A DNA stretch of 22,683 nucleotides from UBA2365 sp964594045 (GTDB lineage: Bacteria; Bacteroidota; Bacteroidia; Chitinophagales; Saprospiraceae): contig CAZQKR010000056.1 in the NCBI GenBank assembly GCA_964594045.1, forward strand, positions 1-22,683. Direction: 5' to 3'. The stretch's first letter is position 1. Every line of letters begins with the position of its first letter. A program made the position numbers and the translations under genes. A model generated the notes under the pieces. The model did not search any database. It was not told where the DNA came from and saw nothing but the letters and a program-made list of their open reading frames with translations. Below, piece after piece: positions 8,434 to 15,343 of the stretch.

Positions 8434-9576
8434 TTACTTCAGCTTTTTCATCAGGTCTCTGGTTACCGCATCTTTATGAACCATCAAGGAAATGGTTTTG
8501 AATTTGAAAAAAGCTTTACTGACATACAGATAGCCTTCAAATATATTTTTGGTATCCCAGGAATTTTTAACGATGTAGTATTCTTTTCCTGATTTGTCCG
8601 TTGCCAGACCGACAATGTGCATGCCGTGGTCATCTGTGGTAGTGTAATTGTCAAATGCTTCCTGACGTAATTCAGGCGTGATCACCATTTCATTTGCTGG
8701 GCCGTTGAACATCGCTTTTTTCTCGTCTTCAGTCATTTCGTCGAATGGTTTTTCCGGGACGATGGCAACTCCGCTTTTCCATGAAAAACCTTTTTCACTG
8801 ACATCTGTTGCCCAGGCAACTGAATAACCTGATTTTACTGCGCCATCTACCAATTTTTCCATTTCATCCAGCGGCAGATTGTAACTGGCACCATGCAGCC
8901 AGTTGTCCGGAACCAAAACGACCATTTCCTCATAGTAAGGATAATCCGTCCAGGATGTAAACTGCATATAGGCATCCGGATCAAACTTCAGCTGTTCTGC
9001 AAATGTTTTGGGCGTGTATTGTTTGCCTTCATAGGTAAAACTTTCAGGATATTCACCGAGATAGCTTTCCAGAACGCGCTTGAAGGCATCCTTCCACACC
9101 GGAGTCAGTTGTTTATTGTGGTTTTTGACCACTTCATCCAGCATGGCTTTGAGTACAGCATTCAGTTCTCCGTGTCTGTTGATGGTCGTACCATAATTGA
9201 GTCCCGGAAAAACAGTTTGAGGTACTGTACCGTATTTTTTGAACATCGCCGTGACATCATGCAATGCGCCTCCCTCTCCAAAATTCAAATTGCCATGCAT
9301 ACGGACATAGGCATTTGCCTTATCCATATAGGTATTGAAAGTGGTAAACATTTCGGACAAGTCATAGAGTTGGCCGGTTTGACGAAGGATCTCGGTTTCC
9401 ACAAAAGATGAGGCGCTGTAATTCCAGCAGGTGCCTGATGCACCCTGGTTTTTTACCGGAGTGGTCTCCACTGATGTGATGGTTTTGAATTGATACAGAC
9501 TGTCTTTTGAATTTTGTGCAAAGATCAGGTTGACTGCAAATGTCAATGTAAAAATGATCAAAGAAATTTTTTTCAT
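8434..9576 (-). CDS. Secreted papain-like cysteine peptidase (C1 family, bleomycin hydrolase/PepC-like)
   Basis: A 380-aa protein with an N-terminal signal peptide (MKKISLIIFTLTFAVNLIFA, about 1-20), so it acts in the periplasm or outside the cell. The papain-type active site is complete: the oxyanion Gln44 and nucleophile Cys50 in PVKNQGASGTCWNYSAS, His320 in DDHGMHIVG, and Asn338 in VKNSWDT. The overall pattern resembles the C1B bleomycin hydrolase/aminopeptidase C group, common in Bacteroidota as exported forms, but the protein is shorter than the usual cytosolic PepC. There is no T9SS sorting domain at the C-terminus, so a periplasmic location is more likely than cell-surface anchoring. 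It is transcribed alone, convergent with the EF-G paralog and divergent from the porin gene. Substrates are unknown. Confidence 0.88.
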   Translation of the reverse strand: MKKISLIIFTLTFAVNLIFAQNSKDSLYQFKTITSVETTPVKNQGASGTCWNYSASSFVETEILRQTGQLYDLSEMFTTFNTYMDKANAYVRMHGNLNFGEGGALHDVTAMFKKYGTVPQTVFPGLNYGTTINRHGELNAVLKAMLDEVVKNHNKQLTPVWKDAFKRVLESYLGEYPESFTYEGKQYTPKTFAEQLKFDPDAYMQFTSWTDYPYYEEMVVLVPDNWLHGASYNLPLDEMEKLVDGAVKSGYSVAWATDVSEKGFSWKSGVAIVPEKPFDEMTEDEKKAMFNGPANEMVITPELRQEAFDNYTTTDDHGMHIVGLATDKSGKEYYIVKNSWDTKNIFEGYLYVSKAFFKFKTISLMVHKDAVTRDLMKKLK

Positions 9577-9952
9577 GAAAAGGAATTTTGAAATTAATTG
9601 ATTATCCGGATTAAGTCATTTCGGACATCAAAGACAATTTTTCTTTCCGATAATGATTTGCCGGATTTTAACCATAAAAATAAAGATTTTGCCTGAAACC
9701 AATTGATTTCGAATGTAAAAACCGGATTTTTTTTCATTTTTTTCTATGTAATGACAAAAAAGGATATGATTAACAGTGAGGATATTAAGACCAAAATTGA
9801 AAAGTGGTTACAGGTTTTTCTTAAGCTGACGATCTTTTGTAAATCCTTTGACCAGCTTAGAAAATGCCTGAATTGAGTAAAATAAAACTCTTTAAAAAAT
9901 CTTACAATTGAAATAATTTCTATCTTGCCCCACTAAAATTAAAATTTTAATT
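9577..9952. other. Divergent intergenic region between peptidase and porin genes
   Basis: This AT-rich stretch of 376 bp must carry promoters for both flanking genes. For the minus strand the best -7 candidate is at 9629-9636, which reads TGTCTTTG on that strand, one mismatch from TAnnTTTG. For the plus strand TATCTTG at 9921-9927 is one base short of the consensus, and no well-spaced -33 box was found for either. An imperfect inverted repeat (TTTCTTAAGCTG 9817-9828, CAGCTTAGAAA 9853-9863) lies inside a 41-codon open frame described separately. Confidence 0.5.
9751..9876 (+). CDS. Candidate small ORF (41 aa), unverified
   Basis: An open frame starting MTKKDMINSEDIKTKIEKW and ending QLRKCLN. 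It has a balanced charged/hydrophobic composition rather than the F/Y/I/N/K bias that random AT-rich sequence gives. Residues 9-28 could form an amphipathic helix. A second in-frame ATG is at codon 6. No promoter box or Shine-Dalgarno is evident, which is normal here. It matches no family I recognise and could be a remnant of a lost gene, a real small protein or chance. It lies 77 bp before the porin gene on the same strand. Confidence 0.25.
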   Translation: MTKKDMINSEDIKTKIEKWLQVFLKLTIFCKSFDQLRKCLN

Positions 9953-11641
9953 ATGAGAAGAACAACTTTTACTTATCTGTTGCTGTTTTTTACGGCAAAT
10001 TTCGTTTTTGCAGGTGGTATTGTGACCAATACCAATCAAAGTGCAAGCTGGATCAGAAGTATGGCGCGTGATGCTTCTGTCGATGTGGATGCTGTATTTT
10101 ACAATCCGGCAGGCCTGACCAGGATGCAGGACGGTTTTTATTTCCAGGTCAACTCGCAGACGGTTAACCAGACCAGGACGATTACCAGTAGTTTCCCGAC
10201 ACTGAACACAGACACGTATACCGGTTCAACTAATGTACCTTTCCTTCCGACAGGTTTTATTGCTTATAAGAAGGATAAACTGGCGATTTCTGCCGGTTTT
10301 ACGGTGATCGGTGGCGGTGGAGGAGCAGTTTTTGAAAATGGTCTTCCTGAGTTTGAATACCAGATGTCCGGATTACCTGCAGGATTGGCAGGATTGGCTC
10401 CCGTCGGACAGCAGGCAGGAGTTGACCTGAGTGTTACCGGTTATGATGCAGACATCAGCTTTGAAGGGACTTCCGCTTACTATGGAATTCAGGCAGGTGT
10501 TTCCTATAAGATCAATGATATGATCTCTGTTGGCATCGGTGGAAGGTATATTATGGCCAATAATGGTTATACAGGTGCCATTAAAGACATTTCTGTAGTC
10601 ACACCTTCGGGAACCATGCGGGCAGATGATTTTATGAACACTAAAGCCATTCCAACTGTAAATGGCGTAAAAACCCAGTTGCAGGGGAATATCAATCAAT
10701 TGACCCCGGTTTCTCAGGCGATAGGCTTGCTGGTTGCCGGAGGAGCAGGCGGGTTTACACTGGCTCAACTACAGGCAGCGGGATTGATCACTGCTGATCA
10801 GGCAACTCAGTTGACCGGCGTTTTGTTGTTGTTGGGTCAAAACCCTCAAACCACTACTGTTCAGCAATTTGGCACTGTTGTGAATGCAACGCTCGCAACT
10901 TTGAACACTAATGTTGCAACCCTGACAGGTACAGCTGCTGCGCTTCAGGCACAGGCTGCACAATTGGGTGATAAAGAAGTCGATGTTACACAAAGCGGAG
11001 CAGGTTTTACACCGATCATCAGTGTGGATCTGGAATTTCTGGAAGGTATGCTTGGCTTAGCCCTGAAATATGAACATAAGACCAATATGAAAGTCACTAC
11101 CAAAGTAACTAAAGATGACGTCGGATTTTATACTGACGGTGAAGAAGTTACGGCTAACCTGCCGGGAATGATCTCAGTTGGCCTCAGGGTGAAACCGATC
11201 GAAAAACTGAGGATCCAGGCCGGATATCATTATTATCTGGACAACAGCGCGAGCTATGGAAGGAAAGATGATGCAGGCAATTTTGTCAACAATGGAGAAT
11301 CCGTGCTGATTGGCGGTACAACGACTACCTATCTTGCAGGTAATTCCTATGAAGCAGCTGCAGGTCTGGAATTTGACTTGCATAAAATGTTGACACTCAG
11401 CGGAGGATTTTTGATGACCGCCTCTAATCCTAACGCAGTTTTCCAAAGCGCTTTAAGCCACACTTTGAAAACTAAGACTTATGGTTTTGGTGCAAGGGTC
11501 AATCTGACCAGCAAAATAGGGATCGATCTGGCTTATTCCAATACTGCTTATGATATTTATACCAGGGATTTTGGTACATACAATGAAACTTATGACAGAA
11601 CGGCCAGTGTATTTGCTGCCGGACTGACTTTTAAATTCTGA
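9953..11641 (+). CDS. OmpP1/FadL-family outer-membrane transport protein
   Basis: A predicted outer-membrane beta-barrel of 562 aa for uptake of hydrophobic compounds such as long-chain fatty acids. A signal peptide covers about residues 1-20. The N-terminus then shows the family hallmark: an SAR-like segment (SMARDASVDVDAVF) followed by NPAGL at 51-55, which belongs to the hatch region. Alternating hydrophobic strands and aromatic girdle residues run to the end, and the last residues AGLTFKF match a C-terminal barrel strand. Unusual is a segment at about 245-340, rich in A, L, T and Q and predicted helical, that interrupts the barrel pattern. It probably forms an extracellular or periplasmic insert. 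The gene is single, with a strong terminator after it. The transported compound is not determinable. Confidence 0.9.
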   Translation: MRRTTFTYLLLFFTANFVFAGGIVTNTNQSASWIRSMARDASVDVDAVFYNPAGLTRMQDGFYFQVNSQTVNQTRTITSSFPTLNTDTYTGSTNVPFLPTGFIAYKKDKLAISAGFTVIGGGGGAVFENGLPEFEYQMSGLPAGLAGLAPVGQQAGVDLSVTGYDADISFEGTSAYYGIQAGVSYKINDMISVGIGGRYIMANNGYTGAIKDISVVTPSGTMRADDFMNTKAIPTVNGVKTQLQGNINQLTPVSQAIGLLVAGGAGGFTLAQLQAAGLITADQATQLTGVLLLLGQNPQTTTVQQFGTVVNATLATLNTNVATLTGTAAALQAQAAQLGDKEVDVTQSGAGFTPIISVDLEFLEGMLGLALKYEHKTNMKVTTKVTKDDVGFYTDGEEVTANLPGMISVGLRVKPIEKLRIQAGYHYYLDNSASYGRKDDAGNFVNNGESVLIGGTTTTYLAGNSYEAAAGLEFDLHKMLTLSGGFLMTASNPNAVFQSALSHTLKTKTYGFGARVNLTSKIGIDLAYSNTAYDIYTRDFGTYNETYDRTASVFAAGLTFKF

Positions 11642-11652
11642 TTGAATTATAT

Positions 11653-11690
11653 AAACGGCTGCTTTGTTTCTGGTAAAGCAGCCGTTTTTT
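11653..11690 (+). terminator. Rho-independent terminator after the porin gene
   Basis: AAACGGCTGCTTT (11653-11665) pairs perfectly over 13 bp with AAAGCAGCCGTTT (11675-11687) around a 9-nt loop. A T-run ends it at 11690. It separates the porin from the following TPR protein gene. Confidence 0.92.
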
Positions 11691-11706
11691 ATTAAAAAAT
11701 ACCTGA

Positions 11707-12426
11707 ATGATTTATCGTTTAGTTTTTGGTTGGGTGATTTTTATGATCTTGTCAAACAGCGGGAGTGGTCAGATGATCATTCAGCCTTCCATCAAGAGTA
11801 AAACCCATGCATCGTTGCATATTGACAGTATTTTTATTGGGGAAGAAACCGTTGTTTATCTGCATATTGTGAATGAGAATTCAGAAGGAACAGCCTGGTT
11901 TTGTGCAGATAAAAATATTTATATGGTCGATGTGCAAACCAACAAGAAATATCCTTTAAGAAAGCAAAGCGGCATTCCGGTTTGTCCCGAAGCACATGCT
12001 TTCAAAAAATACGGTGAAATGCTTTTTTTCAGATTATATTTTCCGGCGCTTGGCACGCAGGTGGATGAGGTTGATATCATCGAAGGATGCAGCGATCATT
12101 GTTTTAGCCTGAAAGGAATTGTACTGGATCAACAGCTCAATGTCGAGATCCGGATGTTTGAAAAGGGTGTGGAACAGTTTAACCAGGGAAATTATACAGA
12201 AGCCCTTAAATTTTTTGAGCAGTTAGCTCAAAATTCCGGTTTTAAATCGGCGAACCATTATGCCTATACGATCTATATCATACCGGTGCTTTACCACCAA
12301 CTGAAAGAGGAGGAAAAAGCCAGAATGGCTTACCAAAAACTGCTTCAGACCGATATTCGGGAGAAAGCCTATTTTTTGAGAAAAATACATGAGATCCCAT
12401 TTTTTAATGAATTGAGGTATCAATAG
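11707..12426 (+). CDS. Hypothetical exported protein with N-terminal beta domain and C-terminal TPR
   Basis: A 239-aa protein of unknown function. Residues 1-22 look like a signal peptide ending near SGSGQ, so it is probably periplasmic. Residues about 30-148 form a strand-rich domain with four cysteines (Cys66, Cys93, Cys128, Cys132), which could make disulfides or bind a ligand. From about 149 on the sequence is helical, with a clear tetratricopeptide unit (FEKGVEQFNQGNYTEALKFF) and a less regular second one, pointing to protein-protein contact. It starts 16 bp after the porin terminator and has no visible promoter of its own. The downstream nuclease gene begins 149 bp later. The disulfide-reducing DsbD further along might act on such a protein, but nothing here links them. 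Confidence 0.7.
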   Translation: MIYRLVFGWVIFMILSNSGSGQMIIQPSIKSKTHASLHIDSIFIGEETVVYLHIVNENSEGTAWFCADKNIYMVDVQTNKKYPLRKQSGIPVCPEAHAFKKYGEMLFFRLYFPALGTQVDEVDIIEGCSDHCFSLKGIVLDQQLNVEIRMFEKGVEQFNQGNYTEALKFFEQLAQNSGFKSANHYAYTIYIIPVLYHQLKEEEKARMAYQKLLQTDIREKAYFLRKIHEIPFFNELRYQ

Positions 12427-12574
12427 CCAAGTAAAAATAGCACAACAGTAAATTTCGAAGAAAAGGAATCGCATCCAAGATTTCTATTTCCAAATGAGTT
12501 TATATAATGTCCTTTATTCAGGATATTTCAGAAGTTTTTGCATCTTTACATTTTATCACCACTTACCTTACGAA

Positions 12575-13528
12575 ATGAACCAGTCCATTCATCATCCACA
12601 CGACAAATTTTTCAAGGCCATGATGGCTGAAAGGGAGCTTGCCATCGGGTTTTTGCAGTTTTTTTTACCGGAAGAGATCAGTCGGATGATTGATTTCGAA
12701 CGGATTGAAGCATATAAAGACAGTTTTGTTACGGAAGAATTGAAGGAGATATTCTCTGATGCTGTATTCCGGTGTCCGGTTTTGGAAAGTGATACTTCTT
12801 CCCTGTTTGTGAGCGTTTTGATCGAACATAAGAGTTATCCGGATAAAATGGTAGCAGTACAGTTGCTTTCCTACCTATCTAACGCTTATCAAACCCAATT
12901 GAAGAGCGGAGAACCATTGCATGTAGTGATCCCGATGATCTTTTACCACGGCGTTGAGCATTGGGAATACAGTTCGCTGAGGCAATTGGTACCCGGCTTA
13001 AAGGAAGAATTCAGAAGATATATACCTGATTTTGAAACATTGTTTGTGGATTTAGCCCGGATGAGTGAAGACGCTCTGGAAGGTATCAAACTGGTGTTAT
13101 TGAGGGCAGCCGTGCAACTTCAGCGGTATAGCGGAAGGCCAGATCTGCTGATGGAACACATTCGGAAGATACTGGAACGAATTGATTTTGAGCGGGATAT
13201 TCCCCGGAACTTTTCCAAACAATTATTTGTTTATTTTTTTGAAATATCAGAAATTAGCGTTGAAGAATTGACTACATTAATAGAAGATTTACCGTTACAG
13301 ACAAAATCAAAGATCATGACCACATACGAACAGATAGAAAAGAAGGGATTTGAGAAAGGCATTGAGAAAGGTATTGAAAAAGGAATTGAAAAGGGAATTA
13401 AATCTGAAAAGATGCGATTGATCATCCAGGGGTACAAAAAAGGGTATTCGATTGAAGTACTTTCTGATATTTCGGGATTGAGCTTAGTGATGGTGCAGAA
13501 AATAATTCATGAGCATCAAAATCAATAG
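12575..13528 (+). CDS. Rpn family recombination-promoting nuclease / putative transposase (PD-(D/E)XK)
   Basis: The 317-aa protein belongs to the Rpn/YhgA-like (Transposase_31) group of DNA nucleases. The N-terminus has HDKFFKAMM (9-17). The PD-(D/E)XK core is seen as Asp62 in IFSDAVFR and Glu84-His-Lys86 in VLIEHKSYPD, followed by the conserved IPMIFYHG (119-126). The catalytic residues are intact. The C-terminal part carries GIEKG repeats (262-275) and ends in a short helical, HTH-like segment (about 290-311) with pattern YSIEVLSDISGLS. I chose ATG 12575 because the family begins just before HDKFFK; the frame is open back to 12494 without family-like sequence. E. coli Rpn proteins are reported as toxic nucleases linked to phage defence and recombination. 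No partner gene or transposon ends are visible here. Confidence 0.9.
   Translation: MNQSIHHPHDKFFKAMMAERELAIGFLQFFLPEEISRMIDFERIEAYKDSFVTEELKEIFSDAVFRCPVLESDTSSLFVSVLIEHKSYPDKMVAVQLLSYLSNAYQTQLKSGEPLHVVIPMIFYHGVEHWEYSSLRQLVPGLKEEFRRYIPDFETLFVDLARMSEDALEGIKLVLLRAAVQLQRYSGRPDLLMEHIRKILERIDFERDIPRNFSKQLFVYFFEISEISVEELTTLIEDLPLQTKSKIMTTYEQIEKKGFEKGIEKGIEKGIEKGIKSEKMRLIIQGYKKGYSIEVLSDISGLSLVMVQKIIHEHQNQ
13316..13528 (+). CDS. Possible intragenic RpnS-like small protein start within the Rpn gene
   Basis: An in-frame ATG at codon 248 of the Rpn gene would give a 70-aa protein starting MTTYEQIEKKGFEKG. It would contain the GIEKG repeats and the terminal helical segment but no catalytic residues. In E. 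coli rpn genes an in-frame C-terminal protein made from an internal start is reported to neutralise the full-length nuclease. The arrangement here is similar, but I see no clear internal promoter and no Shine-Dalgarno. This is an inference by analogy. Confidence 0.25.
   Translation: MTTYEQIEKKGFEKGIEKGIEKGIEKGIKSEKMRLIIQGYKKGYSIEVLSDISGLSLVMVQKIIHEHQNQ
13352..13399 (+). repeat. Four 12-bp tandem repeats encoding GIEKG motifs in Rpn
   Basis: GAGAAAGGCATT, GAGAAAGGTATT, GAAAAAGGAATT and GAAAAGGGAATT follow each other without gap. Each encodes EKGI. The third-position changes show the array is not freshly duplicated, yet it is long enough for slippage to alter the copy number without breaking the frame. 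Confidence 0.85.
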
Positions 13529-13685
13529 ATTTCAGTTAGCTCATTTGACATTAATGAGGTTTTATTGACAATCAGGTAATCATTGAAAATTTTAAAAACT
13601 GTTTTCACCATAAAAACCAGGAAACCAAAGACCCACAAAAGCGCTTTAGCCCCATTTCCTTATCACATTAGATGGTATAATTCAT

Positions 13686-13693
13686 TATATTTG
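13686..13693 (+). promoter_or_regulatory. -7 box for the T9SS protein gene
   Basis: TATATTTG fits TAnnTTTG exactly and lies 28 bp before the ATG at 13722. No TTG is found 17-20 bp upstream, so only the -7 part is supported. Confidence 0.5.
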
Positions 13694-13721
13694 AGATATT
13701 TCTTAAATTGTAGTTTTTGCT

Positions 13722-15245
13722 ATGAAGAAACTCCTGTTTATTTCTACCTTGCTTTGGTTCAGTCAAATACTTTCTTCACAGAACAAGCAGGACTATATAT
13801 GGATGTTCGGTTATGACGAGCCGTATGACAACAGTATAGATGGATATATATTGAATTTTAACAATAAGCCGATTGAGCCAAAAAAATATCCGGTTGGAAC
13901 AAAAATGGGTTCAAATAATGCTTCCATTTGTGACAAAGAGGGGAATTTATTGTTCTATACCAACGGATGCCATGTGATGGACAGAAATGGAGCTGTAATG
14001 GAAAACGGGGATAGCCTGAACTACGATGAGTGGATAGAGGTTCTCTGGTTTGATGATTGTACCTATGGTTATCCGGGGCACCAGGATATAATGATCCTCA
14101 ATGATCCAGGGAATGAGAACGAATATTATATAATTCACAAACCCAGAAAATTCAATGGATATAATCAAAAGGACTCATTGCCACTTTACTATTCAAAAGT
14201 CGATTTAAACTATAATGGAGGAAAAGGAAAGCTTACCTCTAAAAACATTCCGTTTTTCAGGGGAAAGAATACTATGGTAGCCTATCTGACCGCCATCAAC
14301 CATGCCAATGGTAGAGACTGGTGGGTAGTGCAACCCCTAAAGGATTCAAATATTTATTCAATTTTTCTTTTGGATAAAGAAGGAATACATAAAAAATATG
14401 AGCTATCCATAGGTAAAGATTTTGACGCCAATGCAAGTGCATCCGGGACTGCGAAATTCAGTCCTGACGGCACTAAATATGCATACTATAATGAGAGTGA
14501 TGGATTATTACTTTTTGATTTTGACAGAACCAGTGGATTGTTAAGCAATTACAAGCAAGTGGTTCCATTTGATACAGTGGGAAGTGGAATTTTTTGCAGT
14601 GTAGAATGGTCACCCAGTAGTCGTTTTCTTTACACTGCTACAAAAACCAAATTACACCAGATCGATACCTGGGAAGGTGATCTATGGGATGGCATTCGAC
14701 TTATTGACACTTACAATGGCACAGTTGACCCATTTCGCACCACCTTTTTTTTGATGGCACTGGGGCCGGATTGTCGCATTTATATGTGTTCTACCAGCAG
14801 CACCAATACCTACCATGTGATCAATCATCCCGATAGCCTGGGTGCGGCTTGTGATTTTGTACAAAACGGAATAAAACTTCCTCTGAGTTCCTACTTTGGT
14901 TCCATGCCCAATTTTCCCCGGTTTCGTGTGGATGATACGGAAAAGTGCGATCCTACGATCGTTTCAGTCTTCGGTCTGCCTGTATTTTATCGTCGTGATC
15001 TCGAAATCTTTCCAAACCCGTCATCCGGCTTGATCACCGTACAAAAACCGGAAGAAGGCTCAGGCCGGATCATGGTGATGGATATGCAGGGGACACTGCT
15101 GGAAACACATCCCGCTTCCCCGGATGACAATAAAACAACACTGGATCTTTCTCACCTTCCACCAGGAACCTACCTTATAGAATACTATCCTGATCTGCAG
15201 AAAGACAGGATCTTTTATTCGGCTAAGGTGGTAGTGGCACGGTAA
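13722..15245 (+). CDS. T9SS-exported protein with propeller-like domain and type A sorting domain
   Basis: A 507-aa exported protein. The signal peptide (MKKLLFISTLLWFSQILSSQ) covers about 1-20. The main body contains ICDKEGNLLFYTNGCHVMDR, a pattern found in many Bacteroidota surface proteins with repeated strands of beta-propeller type, and a segment KFSPDGTKYAYYNES that looks like a propeller blade. The C-terminal 84 residues (424-507) form a T9SS type A sorting domain: EIFPNPSSGLITV, the GTLLET strand, LDLSHLPPGTYLIEY and a final KVVVAR. The protein should cross the outer membrane through the type IX system and be anchored or released at the surface. It has a -7 box of its own and is followed by a separate promoter for the peptidase gene. 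Function beyond export is unknown. Confidence 0.87.
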   Translation: MKKLLFISTLLWFSQILSSQNKQDYIWMFGYDEPYDNSIDGYILNFNNKPIEPKKYPVGTKMGSNNASICDKEGNLLFYTNGCHVMDRNGAVMENGDSLNYDEWIEVLWFDDCTYGYPGHQDIMILNDPGNENEYYIIHKPRKFNGYNQKDSLPLYYSKVDLNYNGGKGKLTSKNIPFFRGKNTMVAYLTAINHANGRDWWVVQPLKDSNIYSIFLLDKEGIHKKYELSIGKDFDANASASGTAKFSPDGTKYAYYNESDGLLLFDFDRTSGLLSNYKQVVPFDTVGSGIFCSVEWSPSSRFLYTATKTKLHQIDTWEGDLWDGIRLIDTYNGTVDPFRTTFFLMALGPDCRIYMCSTSSTNTYHVINHPDSLGAACDFVQNGIKLPLSSYFGSMPNFPRFRVDDTEKCDPTIVSVFGLPVFYRRDLEIFPNPSSGLITVQKPEEGSGRIMVMDMQGTLLETHPASPDDNKTTLDLSHLPPGTYLIEYYPDLQKDRIFYSAKVVVAR

Positions 15246-15297
15246 AATTGTTTAAATAATCATGATTTATTTTATTAAAGGATATTATACTGTCTTT

Positions 15298-15328
15298 TTT
15301 GAAAGCTTTAACCCATTCACTATATTTG
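15298..15328 (+). promoter_or_regulatory. Consensus Bacteroidota promoter for the M1 peptidase gene
   Basis: TTTG at 15298-15301 (-33) and TATATTTG at 15321-15328 (-7) are separated by 19 bp, the spacing known for the main sigma factor of this phylum. Transcription should start near 15335, about 10 nt before the ATG at 15344. The -33 box covers a TTG at 15299 that could be mistaken for the start codon. Confidence 0.75.
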
Positions 15329-15343
15329 GCAAAAAAAATATCT

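Noticed and set aside
8316..8501. Short plus-strand frame after the EF-G paralog
   Set aside because: It begins on the stem of the terminator and runs antisense into the end of the peptidase gene.
8893..9411. 172-aa plus-strand frame antisense to the C1 peptidase
   Set aside because: The opposite strand encodes a peptidase with a full catalytic site; this frame shows no domain or membrane pattern and is a shadow.
12575..13528. Complete insertion sequence around the Rpn gene
   Set aside because: No terminal inverted repeats or target duplications were found on either side; Rpn genes are usually not flanked by IS ends despite the transposase label.
13540..13558. Terminator after the Rpn gene (CTCATT...AATGAG)
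   Set aside because: Only a 6-bp AT-rich stem with a 7-nt loop and a broken T-run; too weak to call.
13583..13816. 77-aa plus-strand frame before the T9SS gene
   Set aside because: It crosses the -7 box and overlaps the signal peptide of the T9SS protein in another frame.
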